Assembly: GCF_040833995.1 (NCBI RefSeq)
Contig: NZ_CP162137.1
Coordinates: 1,453,001 to 1,517,000, forward strand
Direction: 5' to 3'
From: Leptospira sp. WS58.C1
GTDB lineage: Bacteria; Spirochaetota; Leptospiria; Leptospirales; Leptospiraceae
DNA length: 64,000 nucleotides
Below the pieces are notes generated by a model. The model made no database searches. It saw nothing but the letters and a program-made list of their open reading frames with translations, and was not told where the DNA came from. Position 1 is the stretch's first letter. Each line of letters starts with the position of its first letter. Positions 34,797 through 43,327 of the stretch are shown here, in pieces. A program made the translations under genes and the position numbers.

Positions 34797-36932
34797 ATGC
34801 CTAAAACGAGTTTCGATATTCTTTGGATCATTCTTTCTTCCGGATTGGTATTTTTTATGCAGGCCGGATTTTTGTGTTTAGAATCCGGCCTAACCCGAAC
34901 CAAAAACTCGATCAATGTAGCGATTAAGAATATTACGGATTTCGGAATCGCTACTCTCGTTTTCTACTCGATAGGATTCGGACTGATGTTCGGCACAACC
35001 TATTTCGGTTGGATTGGAAAGGATACTTTCTTCCCTGATTTTTCAAATACGAGTCCGGAAACTTCCGTTTTCTTTTTATTCCAACTCATGTTCTGCGGAA
35101 CTGCAGCTACAATCGTTTCCGGAGCCGTTGCCGAAAGAATGAAGTTCGGCGCGTATATCATCGTCACTACTATTATTTCTTCTTTGATCTATCCGATCTT
35201 TGGTCATTGGGTCTGGGGAAGAGATCTACAAAATTGGAATCAATTTACCGGTTGGCTTTCTCAACTAGGCTTTATGGACTTCGCAGGTTCCACTGCAGTA
35301 CATAGTGTAGGGGGATGGGTCGGACTTTCAGCGATGATGCTCATTGGCAATCGCACCGGAAAATATGGCAAGGATGGATCAGTTCGTAAGATCACAGGGC
35401 ATAATCTTCCGCTCGCGATGTTAGGAACATTGATCCTTTGGTTTGGTTGGATCGGATTTAATGGGGGAAGCACTCTTGCCTTTTCTTCCGAGGTTCCAAA
35501 AATTATCGTAAATACTATGTTTGCAGCTTCCGGAGGAATGGCTTCCGGTTTGATCTATGGATGGCTGCGTTTGAAATATGCAGAAGCCACTCTTCCTTTA
35601 AACGGGACCTTGGCAGGGCTTGTCGCAATCACTGCTCCTTGTAATGCGGTCAATTCTATGGAATCACTTTTTATAGGATTAGTTGCAGGGATCTTAATGT
35701 TCGAAGCGGGAGCAATATTAGATAAGCTTAAATTAGACGATGCAGTTGGTGCCGTTCCAGTACATCTTGTCTCCGGGATCTGGGGTACGTTGGCAGTTGG
35801 ATTTTTCGGAGATCTTTCCGTTTTAGGAACAGGTTTGGATAGGACTACTCAGATCCTGGTACAGTTGTTAGGTGTGATTTCTTGTGCGATCCTTTCTTTT
35901 GGAGTAAGTTATCCGCTTTTGTTTATGATCCATCGGTTTTATAGTCTGAGAGTCTCTCCCCAAAACGAATACCAAGGTTTGAATTATACGGAACATAGGG
36001 CTACTACCGAATTAATCGATTTGTTTATGGAAATGGAATATCAAAAACAGACGGGAGATCTAAGCCAAGATCTTTCCATAGAACCGTTTACGGAAGTGGG
36101 GCAGATCGCAGAAAGATATAATTTGGTATTGGATAAAATTAGGACTAATATTAAAGAAAAAGAGACCTTAGCTGTTGAGTTGGAACATAATCTAAGTTTA
36201 TTACAAAGTGATCTATCCACTGCACGTAAAATTCAATCAGGTATCATTTCTCAAGAGGACAAACTTACGGGAGAATTGGAGATTACCGTGAGATATCTTC
36301 CTTTGACGGAAGTTGGAGGGGATTTTTTCGATATTATGGAACTTCGTCCGGGACTCACTCGCGTATTCCTTGCTGATGCAACTGGCCATGGGGTGCAAGC
36401 AGCACTCTTGACTATGGCCATTAAAGCAATTTATGAATCCTTAAAACGCGGGATTTATAGCGTAACTGAAATTCTGTATCATTTAAACAATGAGTTCTTA
36501 CATACTTTTAAAAATTTGAATCAGTTCTTCACTTGTATCGTTGTAGACATCGATACGAATCTAAACTTGATCCGATATTCTTCCGCCGGACATGTGCCCC
36601 AATATTTGATCCAGGGTCAAGAGGTCCATTCTTTGGAAAAAACCGGAAGGATCATGGGTGTAATCCCGAACACTAGATACACCTCGAATGAGATGGAATT
36701 TGCCCAAGATTCTAAACTGATTCTCTTTACCGACGGTCTTTTCGAACAATGGAATTCTCATAAGGAGGAATTCGGAGAAGGTAGGGTGGAGGAGATCGTG
36801 GGGAATTTGAAAGGAATTCCTATGGGACAAGGGATCGATCAAATTTTAAATAAGTTAGACGAATTCTTGGCAGGAGCCCCTAAGCAGGATGACATTTCCG
36901 TTTTAGGGATCAGTAGGAAAACTAAAAAATAG
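34797..36932 (+). CDS. Ammonium transporter fused to SpoIIE-type (PP2C) phosphatase
   Basis: 711 residues from the ATG at 34797; an in-frame TTG at 34758 is an alternative. Residues about 1-395 form an Amt channel with eleven hydrophobic helices. The two pore His are recognisable in AVHSVGGWVGL and VPVHLVSGIWG. A helical linker (about 420-500, ending DLSTARKIQSG) leads to a SpoIIE/PP2C domain with GGDFFD, DATGHG, FTDGLFEQ and QDDISVL, so the metal-binding Asp are kept. It could dephosphorylate an anti-sigma antagonist in response to ammonium. That coupling is inferred from fusion. Confidence 0.88.
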   Translation: MPKTSFDILWIILSSGLVFFMQAGFLCLESGLTRTKNSINVAIKNITDFGIATLVFYSIGFGLMFGTTYFGWIGKDTFFPDFSNTSPETSVFFLFQLMFCGTAATIVSGAVAERMKFGAYIIVTTIISSLIYPIFGHWVWGRDLQNWNQFTGWLSQLGFMDFAGSTAVHSVGGWVGLSAMMLIGNRTGKYGKDGSVRKITGHNLPLAMLGTLILWFGWIGFNGGSTLAFSSEVPKIIVNTMFAASGGMASGLIYGWLRLKYAEATLPLNGTLAGLVAITAPCNAVNSMESLFIGLVAGILMFEAGAILDKLKLDDAVGAVPVHLVSGIWGTLAVGFFGDLSVLGTGLDRTTQILVQLLGVISCAILSFGVSYPLLFMIHRFYSLRVSPQNEYQGLNYTEHRATTELIDLFMEMEYQKQTGDLSQDLSIEPFTEVGQIAERYNLVLDKIRTNIKEKETLAVELEHNLSLLQSDLSTARKIQSGIISQEDKLTGELEITVRYLPLTEVGGDFFDIMELRPGLTRVFLADATGHGVQAALLTMAIKAIYESLKRGIYSVTEILYHLNNEFLHTFKNLNQFFTCIVVDIDTNLNLIRYSSAGHVPQYLIQGQEVHSLEKTGRIMGVIPNTRYTSNEMEFAQDSKLILFTDGLFEQWNSHKEEFGEGRVEEIVGNLKGIPMGQGIDQILNKLDEFLAGAPKQDDISVLGISRKTKK

Positions 36933-37001
36933 GATTTTGGTCCCAATTTATAAACTTGTTAAAAATCCGTAAGTTGATACTTTGAAAATTCTCAAGATAC
37001 T

Positions 37002-37352
37002 ATGTTCTATCTGATCGTTAAATACGCAGTGACTTCAGCTTTAGTGGTTTTGATTTCGGAGATCGCTCGAAGAAACGATCGTTTAGGGGCTTTAGTTGCT
37101 TCTCTTCCTTTGGTGACCATATTAACTTTGCTTTGGTTGCAGTTTGAAAAAACGGATCCGGAAAAAATCTCCAATCATGCATATTATACTTTTTGGTTTG
37201 TGATCCCTACCTTGCCGATGTTCTTGGTTTTTCCTAAATTATATTCCACATTCGGCTTTTGGTCCGCTCTCGGATCTTGTATGCTCTTAACTTTTGTACT
37301 TTTTATTTCCTTCAATTATATTCTCGAAAAATACGGGATCAAACTTATATAA
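37002..37352 (+). CDS. Small membrane protein (DUF3147 family)
   Basis: 116 residues with four predicted membrane helices (YAVTSALVVLISEIA; LGALVASLPLVTILTLLWL; FWFVIPTLPMFLVF; LGSCMLLTFVLFISF). The IARRNDRLGALVASLPL segment is typical of DUF3147. Function unknown. It is a probable single gene between the Amt-phosphatase gene and the kinase-glpD pair. Confidence 0.6.
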   Translation: MFYLIVKYAVTSALVVLISEIARRNDRLGALVASLPLVTILTLLWLQFEKTDPEKISNHAYYTFWFVIPTLPMFLVFPKLYSTFGFWSALGSCMLLTFVLFISFNYILEKYGIKLI

Positions 37353-37464
37353 TATCCATTCTAATAAGGCTGATACGGCGGACTATAATATTCCTGAAAT
37401 TCCTACTTGCTCGTGATTAAACGAATATAGTATCAGTTTTGCCCAACAAAAAGAGAAAAGAATC

Positions 37465-38313
37465 ATGCCCACTAAAAAAACAAACCGACCCAATCCTGGA
37501 AATTCATTAGCAATCGGTAGGTCCGCGGAAATTTTGGAATATGGACCAAGCAAGATCCTGAAATTATTTTTTAAGGATACCCCTTCCTCCGAAATAGATA
37601 CGGAATATTCTAATTCCGTAATCGCTTTTTCCACGGGTGCCACTTCCATGAAATGTCATGAGAAGGTCAAGATCGGAGACAGAAAAGGACTAGTCTTCGA
37701 CAGATTGGAGGGAATTTCTCTCACCAAACTTCCGGACAAAAAACCTCTGACTTTTTTCAGTCTTTCTAAAACACTCGCAGACCTTCATCTGGATTTGCAT
37801 AATAAAAAAACCAAAAAAATGAAGGATATCAGATCGGAAGCGATTAAAACTCTCTCAAGAGAACCGATTTCTTTTTTAAGTAAGGAAGAGAAGAAGGTCG
37901 CAAAACAATTATTAGGGTCTTTGCCGGAAGGTTCTTCCATTTTACATCTGGATTTTCATCCCGAAAATGTGGTCGTAACAAAGGATTCCTTTGTGATCAT
38001 AGATTGGATGACCGCTTTAAGAGGAGATCCTGCAGCGGATGTTGCTTCTACCGTTTTTCTGTTCCAAGACGCGGAACTTTGGCCTGGGACTCCTTTCTTA
38101 AAGATCCTATTCTATACTGTGGTCCGAAAGTTCATCTTAAAAGGGTATTTGAAAAGATATCTTTCCGTCTCCGGAATGGATTGGAAAGATATAGAAAGAT
38201 GGAGACTTCCTATATTAATTTTTCGTTTAGGACTTTGGAATATAGAAAGTGAAAGACCTGCTCTTCAAAAAGAGATCAGAGAGATCCTCACTTCTTCTAA
38301 GGCAGGTAAATGA
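37465..38313 (+). CDS. APH-like (aminoglycoside/choline kinase fold) phosphotransferase
   Basis: 282 residues. The catalytic loop HLDFHPENVVV (H-x-D-x4-N) and metal-binding IIDWMTA mark the APH/choline kinase superfamily. The N-lobe is short. It overlaps glpD by 4 bp (ATGA), so the two are co-translated. That suggests a small-molecule substrate, perhaps a glycerol- or choline-like metabolite, rather than antibiotic resistance. Substrate unknown. Confidence 0.7.
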   Translation: MPTKKTNRPNPGNSLAIGRSAEILEYGPSKILKLFFKDTPSSEIDTEYSNSVIAFSTGATSMKCHEKVKIGDRKGLVFDRLEGISLTKLPDKKPLTFFSLSKTLADLHLDLHNKKTKKMKDIRSEAIKTLSREPISFLSKEEKKVAKQLLGSLPEGSSILHLDFHPENVVVTKDSFVIIDWMTALRGDPAADVASTVFLFQDAELWPGTPFLKILFYTVVRKFILKGYLKRYLSVSGMDWKDIERWRLPILIFRLGLWNIESERPALQKEIREILTSSKAGK

Positions 38314-39932
38314 AGCCTCAGAAATTGGAACGTTTTATCGAAAAACTAGGCGAAGAGGCTCGTTTTGACGTATTGATCATAGGGGGTGGGATCACAGGTT
38401 CTGCCTTAGCCTACGAAGTTGCAAGTAGGGGACTTTCCGTCGCCCTGGTCGAAAAAGAAGATTTCGGCGGAGCAACATCATCTGCCACAGGAAAGTTGAT
38501 CCACGGCGGCTTAAGATACTTAAAACGTTTTGATCTGTCCTTAGTCAGAGAAGCGCTCAAGGAAAGAAGGATCTTATCCAATATTGCTCCGAACCTGGTC
38601 TATCCTTATCCTATGATCCTGCCGGATCCCGGCCTTCTGGAAAGAGTCGGTCTATTCGTATACGATCTACTTTCTTTCGATCGAAATTGGACTTGGGACA
38701 GATCCAAAAAGATCCCCGCGCATAAAATCCTTTCTAAAAAAGAGATCCGAAGTCGCGGCTTGGCGATGGACTCTGCGATCTATTTTTACGATTGTATTAT
38801 GCCAAGTCCCGAAAGATTGACACTTGCATTTCTAAAATCAGCAGTACAAGAAGGTGCCTCCGTTTCCAATTATACAAAAGCGGAAGAATTGATCTTCGAA
38901 GGGAATCGGGTTATAGGTGCCTTCGTTAAAGACCTCATTCATAATAAAAACGTAAAATTAAACGCGTCCGTAATCGTGAACGCATCCGGTCCTTGGAGCC
39001 AGGATTTTCTGAACGGAACTAAAAAAATAAAAGTCCCTATTCCTAAAACAAGATCCGAAGGGATCTATCTAATCACTAAAAAATACTTTGATACAATGGT
39101 GCTCCATGTAGGTAAAAAAGGCCATTTCAGTTTCGCTCCTTGGAGAGGGAAAAATATGATAGGCCCGACCGAAAAAGCCTATTATGGTCCTGTGGAAGAT
39201 TGGAAACTTTCTTCTGAAAGTATTTTAGAATTTTTGGAATATATCAATTCTTCCGGTCTACTTTCTGAAAAATTGAAAGTCCAAGATGTGGAGTTTGCTT
39301 ACGGTGGACTTAGGCCTCTAGCGGAAACAGGGGGAGAAGATAAGGAAACGTACTCTGCCTCCAGAAAATCCGAATTACAAGATCATTCTAAGGACAGGAT
39401 AGAGGGACTGATCAGTGCAGGCGGTGGAAAATATACTACCAGCAGACATTTTGCGGAGAAAATATTCAAACTCATCCGAAAGAAATCCTCTAAAAAAGTA
39501 GGGCCGAACGTTTCTAAGAAGAAATTCCTAAAAGGTTGCGAGATTCCAGATATACAATCTTATTTAGAAAAAGCTAAAACTTCTCATCCTGATTTTCCTA
39601 AAAATACAATAGAGTATCTGGTCCGTCATTATGGAACGGAATACGAGTCCATTCTGGAGTTAGCGGATTCTTCCGGACAATTATCGGAAGTATTGGACGA
39701 AGACGGAGAATTGGCAGCCCAGGTTCTGTATGCGATCCGTTTCGAAATGGCGATGAACTTGCAGGATATTTTTTTGAGAAGGACCGGACTTGGTACTGTT
39801 GGACTTCCAACCGACGAGGTGATTTCTAAAGTAGTAGAGATCGCAGGTAAAGAGTGGAGATGGACTAATGAAAAAAAATCGGAAGAGATCCAAAAACTAA
39901 AAAGAAGACTGAAAGTCCCTGTTTCATTTTAA
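38310..39932 (+). CDS. glpD: Glycerol-3-phosphate dehydrogenase, FAD-dependent
   Basis: 540 residues. The N-terminal FAD site reads DVLIIGGGITGSALAYEVAS, followed by ATSSATGKLIHGGLRYL, the GlpD signature. The C-terminal helical cap (EYLVRHYGTEYESI; RFEMAMNLQDIFLRRTG) is present. It oxidises glycerol-3-phosphate to dihydroxyacetone phosphate at the membrane and feeds electrons to quinone. Full-length, no defects seen. Confidence 0.9.
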   Translation: MKPQKLERFIEKLGEEARFDVLIIGGGITGSALAYEVASRGLSVALVEKEDFGGATSSATGKLIHGGLRYLKRFDLSLVREALKERRILSNIAPNLVYPYPMILPDPGLLERVGLFVYDLLSFDRNWTWDRSKKIPAHKILSKKEIRSRGLAMDSAIYFYDCIMPSPERLTLAFLKSAVQEGASVSNYTKAEELIFEGNRVIGAFVKDLIHNKNVKLNASVIVNASGPWSQDFLNGTKKIKVPIPKTRSEGIYLITKKYFDTMVLHVGKKGHFSFAPWRGKNMIGPTEKAYYGPVEDWKLSSESILEFLEYINSSGLLSEKLKVQDVEFAYGGLRPLAETGGEDKETYSASRKSELQDHSKDRIEGLISAGGGKYTTSRHFAEKIFKLIRKKSSKKVGPNVSKKKFLKGCEIPDIQSYLEKAKTSHPDFPKNTIEYLVRHYGTEYESILELADSSGQLSEVLDEDGELAAQVLYAIRFEMAMNLQDIFLRRTGLGTVGLPTDEVISKVVEIAGKEWRWTNEKKSEEIQKLKRRLKVPVSF

Positions 39933-39959
39933 GCTCGGATCTCCTCCGATCTAAGCGGG

Positions 39960-41141
39960 CTATTTTCTAGATTCGTAATTTTCTAATACGATTGCGATAC
40001 CTTGTCCTCCTCCTATACAAAGAGAGGCCACTCCGTATCTTAGATTTCTACGTTTGAGTTCATAAGCAAGCGCCAATGTCACTCTGGTCCCGCTTGCTCC
40101 GAGTGGATGGCCGATCGCGATTGCTCCTCCGTTTACGTTTGTTCTTTCCGGATCTAATCCCAATTCTCCGATCACTGCCAAGGTTTGGGAAGCATATGCC
40201 TCGTTGATCTCGAATAGATCTATATCTTTCAAATTCAGTCCCGCATTTTGGAGAGCCTTCGGGATGGCAAACACAGGACCAAGGCCCATCATTTTAGGAT
40301 CGCAACCGACATTCGAATAACCTAATATAGACGCTAAAGGTTTGGTCCCATTCGTTTTTGCCCAATCTTCCGAGGCAAGTAGAATCGAGGCGGCTCCATC
40401 GTTGATCCCGGAAGCATTTCCCGCAGTGACAGTTCCATCTTTCAAAAATGCTGTGGGTAGATTTTTCAATTGGACCACACATTCTTCTCCTCGGATCTGT
40501 TCGTCTTTTTCGAGTAATACGGATTTTTTGCCTCCGGTTTGGACGGATATCATTTCGGAGGAGAAGGTTCCGCTCTTTGTGGCCTTCTCCGCTCGAACTT
40601 GTGAAATTCCAGCCCATTCGTCTTGTTCCGATCTGGAAATTTTAAAATGTTGGGAGATATTCTCGGCAGTCATCCCCATGGTCAGGTCCACAAAACAATC
40701 CGTGAGACTTTGGGCTAATCTATCTTCTGCGATGGCATCCCCGTACTTGTTTCCCCATCTGGCTCCTTTTAATACGAATGGAGCGTTACTCATGGATTCT
40801 GTCCCTCCGGCGAGGATAAGGCTGTTTTCTTTGGAGAGAATTTTACGCGCGCCTATCAGGATACTTTCTAATCCGGAACCGCAAAGTCGATTTACGGTGA
40901 GTGCGCTGGATTGTTCTGAAAGTCCCGATCTGAGAGAGATATGTCTGGAAAGATATGCGGAGTCCTTATTATCCTGTATTACATTTCCATAAATAGATTC
41001 CTCTATTTTAGTAGGGTCCACTCCTGTTTTACGTACGGTCTCTTTGGCTGTGATCACCGCCAAGTCGGAGGAACTATATTCTTTTAATCCTCCGCCGAAC
41101 TTTCCAAAAGGGGTCCTTGCCCCGTCTACTATGACTACCAT
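39960..41141 (-). CDS. Acetyl-CoA acetyltransferase / thiolase
   Basis: 393 residues, with AAGGAG before the ATG. Catalytic residues are in place: [10 protein letters not shown] (Cys87), [10 protein letters not shown] (His345) and LCIGGGQG (Cys375). It performs thiolytic cleavage or condensation of acyl-CoA in fatty-acid breakdown or acetoacetyl-CoA formation. A MarR-type operator overlaps its promoter and a marR gene lies just upstream on the same strand, so it is probably repressed by that MarR. Chain-length preference unknown. Confidence 0.9.
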   Translation of the reverse strand: MVVIVDGARTPFGKFGGGLKEYSSSDLAVITAKETVRKTGVDPTKIEESIYGNVIQDNKDSAYLSRHISLRSGLSEQSSALTVNRLCGSGLESILIGARKILSKENSLILAGGTESMSNAPFVLKGARWGNKYGDAIAEDRLAQSLTDCFVDLTMGMTAENISQHFKISRSEQDEWAGISQVRAEKATKSGTFSSEMISVQTGGKKSVLLEKDEQIRGEECVVQLKNLPTAFLKDGTVTAGNASGINDGAASILLASEDWAKTNGTKPLASILGYSNVGCDPKMMGLGPVFAIPKALQNAGLNLKDIDLFEINEAYASQTLAVIGELGLDPERTNVNGGAIAIGHPLGASGTRVTLALAYELKRRNLRYGVASLCIGGGQGIAIVLENYESRK

Positions 41142-41158
41142 TTTGTCTCCTTATATAT

Positions 41159-41173
41159 TGTATATACACTATT
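41159..41173. promoter_or_regulatory. MarR-type operator upstream of thiolase gene
   Basis: TGTATATACACTATT, containing the perfect palindrome TGTATATACA, lies 17 bp before the thiolase start. A near copy with identical spacing precedes marR itself. Confidence 0.6.
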
Positions 41174-41207
41174 ATGCCGATAAAATATTCAAATTCGTTC
41201 TACATTC

Positions 41208-41678
41208 TTAGACTTGGTTATAGGTTTCCAATACCGGGATTTTTCTGACTTCAGAGAGTATCCTTAAGGTTTCTTGGAATTTAGGTTTTCCTAATGATTT
41301 AGTTATCTCTGTTTGCGCTTCCTGCCAAAGTAGAATTGCTTCCGATAATTTGGATTCTCCCTTTTTAGTGAGGGAAAGATTTCGGATATTCCCGGCCTCT
41401 TTTTTTTCGATCTTGATCAGACCATCCCGTTTTAAGATCTCTAAACTTCTTTGCAGGGTGGTCCTGTCTATGTCGGTGAGCCTGGAAAGATCCGTGATAC
41501 TACATTCTTCTTCGTGTCCTATTCCTACTAATATGCTGAATTGTGTGATCCTTAGCCCGGAAGGTTTGAGTATGGAATCATAATAGGAAGTAATTAATCT
41601 TGCAGTCCTTCTTAAACTTACGTTCAAGCAGGATAGTCCTATTTTTTTGAGTTCGGAAGTGGAAGGTCTGTTTTTCAT
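41208..41678 (-). CDS. MarR family transcriptional regulator
   Basis: 156 residues. A winged-helix core is visible: LRITQFSILVGIGHEEECSI, then LSRLTDIDRTTLQRSLEILK (recognition helix) and LTKKGESKLSEAI (wing). It binds DNA as a dimer and is usually released by a small ligand. It lies upstream of the thiolase gene in the same direction. Matching operators before both genes suggest autoregulation and control of the thiolase, perhaps by an acyl-CoA or fatty acid (inference). Confidence 0.85.
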   Translation of the reverse strand: MKNRPSTSELKKIGLSCLNVSLRRTARLITSYYDSILKPSGLRITQFSILVGIGHEEECSITDLSRLTDIDRTTLQRSLEILKRDGLIKIEKKEAGNIRNLSLTKKGESKLSEAILLWQEAQTEITKSLGKPKFQETLRILSEVRKIPVLETYNQV

Positions 41679-41695
41679 GTCTTCTGTCCAAATGG

Positions 41696-41710
41696 TGTGT
41701 ATGCACTATT
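41696..41710. promoter_or_regulatory. MarR-type operator upstream of marR
   Basis: TGTGTATGCACTATT matches the thiolase operator at 12 of 15 positions and also begins 17 bp before the start codon. Confidence 0.55.
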
Positions 41711-41747
41711 GTCGGGTCAAGCCGAAAAATGACCCTAAGCCGAGAGG

Positions 41748-42434
41748 TTATTGCCTCAAAGCCGGGAATTCATGGGGTAGTTTGGATCGATTCTCTTTTA
41801 GTATCCGATAAGAAGAATCTTTTTCCTCCAGAATACACTCGTCCAAAAGGGATCTAAACGCCCTGCTTACCGATTCGGGGGTGGTGCCGATCAACGAGGC
41901 CAATTGATTTTTAGTGATGGGAAGTGTGATAAATTTCTGAGAGGCCCCGCATTCTTTTAAAAAATTTAAGATCCTGTCTTTTACGGAGAGGTGAAGATTC
42001 TCTACCAATTTTTTTCTGAAATAATTCAGATGCTGGATGGTAACCGCTGAAAATAAATAAAGCGCTTTATTATTTTCGAATAAGAAGGAGGTGAATTCTC
42101 TTTTAGGATAATAGATCAATTCTCCATCCTTTAAGGCCTCGCAGAATGCGGGATAAAAACATGGCTCTTGCGGTTGAAAGATCGGATGAGAAGCGATCAA
42201 TTCTCCCGGATAAAATACTTTTAAGATGGCTTCTTTTCCGTCCTGGGACAAGGAATACACTTTAAAGATACCTGATACGATCTCAAAAAATCCGTCGTAA
42301 GGATCTCTTTCTCCGAAAACCACTTCGCCTTTTAGGATCTTTTTTCTGATGCCGATAGATGAAAGTTCATATGTGAATTCTCTTTGAATTTCGGCCCAAT
42401 GATCACCTGTTTGAACGCTTAACATTTTAGCCAT
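41748..42434 (-). CDS. Crp/Fnr family regulator, DNR/NNR-type (NO-responsive)
   Basis: 228 residues. Residues about 25-130 form a cyclic-nucleotide-binding-like beta-barrel and residues about 148-215 a winged helix. The recognition helix TPESVSRAF carries E187-x-x-S190-R191, the residues with which FNR reads TTGAT. The N-terminus lacks the FNR cysteine cluster, so oxygen sensing by Fe-S is unlikely; DNR-type regulators sense NO through haem. It diverges from the nor operon, with a perfect FNR box between. It probably activates that operon. Confidence 0.8.
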   Translation of the reverse strand: MAKMLSVQTGDHWAEIQREFTYELSSIGIRKKILKGEVVFGERDPYDGFFEIVSGIFKVYSLSQDGKEAILKVFYPGELIASHPIFQPQEPCFYPAFCEALKDGELIYYPKREFTSFLFENNKALYLFSAVTIQHLNYFRKKLVENLHLSVKDRILNFLKECGASQKFITLPITKNQLASLIGTTPESVSRAFRSLLDECILEEKDSSYRILKENRSKLPHEFPALRQ

Positions 42435-42503
42435 AACGATTGTTTTATGTAAGTTTTCGTAAATAATTCAAGCCAAAAGATCTAAAAATTTTTCTAAACT
42501 CGC

Positions 42504-42517
42504 TTGATCTATATCAA
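42504..42517. promoter_or_regulatory. Perfect FNR/DNR box of the nor operon
   Basis: TTGATCTATATCAA matches TTGAT-N4-ATCAA exactly. A -10-like AGAATACT near 42541 is spaced for activation from about -41.5, giving a start near 42552. Confidence 0.8.
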
Positions 42518-42571
42518 GGAAATTTTTTGAACCATCACCCAGAATACTCCCGATTTCTAAATCACTGTTTC

Positions 42572-42592
42572 CCGCGAGCTCGCGGTTTTTTT
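42572..42592 (+). terminator. Terminator-like hairpin in the nor leader (possible attenuator)
   Basis: CCGCGAGCTCGCGG, a perfect 14-bp palindrome, is followed by seven T. It sits after the predicted start site and 17 bp before norC. No plus-strand gene lies upstream that would need a terminator. Confidence 0.6.
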
Positions 42593-42609
42593 GAGATAAG
42601 GATTAAGGC

Positions 42610-43296
42610 ATGCTTACAAAATTTCAGGCGAAATTATTTTTCCTGGTCGGGACTTTTTTATTCTCCGCGGTTTTTCTGTTACTAACTTACGATTCCTTAA
42701 AGTACGTTTATTCTGCTCCTTCTTCTAAAACTTTAAGCGAAGAAGTGATCCGAGGCAAAGAGCTTTGGGAAAAGAATAATTGTATGGGATGTCATACGAT
42801 CTTGGGAGAAGGAGCGTATTACGCGCCTGAATTGACAAAGGTGTATGAGAGAAGAGGGCCAGAATGGATCCGCGTTTTCCTGAAAGATCCTCAGGCGATG
42901 TATCCTGGAGAAAGAAAAATGGTGAAGTACGATTTTTCGGACTCTCAGATCTCGGATATTATCGCGTTTTTGAAATGGAACGGGGAGTTGGATCTAAAAG
43001 GTTTTCCTCCTAAACCGGAATATAGATCTTCTACCCAGATCATAAACGCCGATTCCGCCACAGTCGCCCAACCGGAAAAGTTCAAACAGATCTGCACTGC
43101 ATGCCATTCCGTTGCAGGTTCAGGAGGGAATGTGGGGCCTGCTTTGGACTCTGTCGGAAAAAAATACGATATCGCTTATCTTCAAAATTGGCTAAAAGAC
43201 CCGCAAAAGATCAAACCGGGAACCGCAATGCCTAAACTTCCGCTAAGCGATAGCGAGATCAAGGATCTGTCCTCATATCTCTCCCAGTTGAAATAA
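42610..43296 (+). CDS. norC: Nitric oxide reductase subunit C, di-haem form
   Basis: 228 residues. A membrane anchor (residues about 8-27) is followed by a cytochrome c domain with CMGCH at 58-62, the haem of ordinary NorC that passes electrons to NorB. A second cytochrome c domain follows with CTACH at 162-166, making the protein about 80 residues longer than typical NorC. The extra haem could extend the electron-transfer chain to a periplasmic donor. The gene is 32 bp before norB. Confidence 0.85.
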   Translation: MLTKFQAKLFFLVGTFLFSAVFLLLTYDSLKYVYSAPSSKTLSEEVIRGKELWEKNNCMGCHTILGEGAYYAPELTKVYERRGPEWIRVFLKDPQAMYPGERKMVKYDFSDSQISDIIAFLKWNGELDLKGFPPKPEYRSSTQIINADSATVAQPEKFKQICTACHSVAGSGGNVGPALDSVGKKYDIAYLQNWLKDPQKIKPGTAMPKLPLSDSEIKDLSSYLSQLK

Positions 43297-43327
43297 ACAA
43301 ATAGGATTAGAATATAACGGTTTCTTT

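Noticed and set aside
37465..38313. Antibiotic resistance kinase
   Set aside because: The APH fold is broad and the gene is coupled to glpD, so a metabolic substrate is more likely.
39933..39959. Terminator between glpD and thiolase
   Set aside because: Only a 5-bp stem (TCGGA/TCCGA) without a T-run; too weak to annotate.
40342..40992. Plus-strand 216-residue ORF inside the thiolase gene
   Set aside because: Composition is that of an antisense shadow and the thiolase frame has full catalytic motifs.
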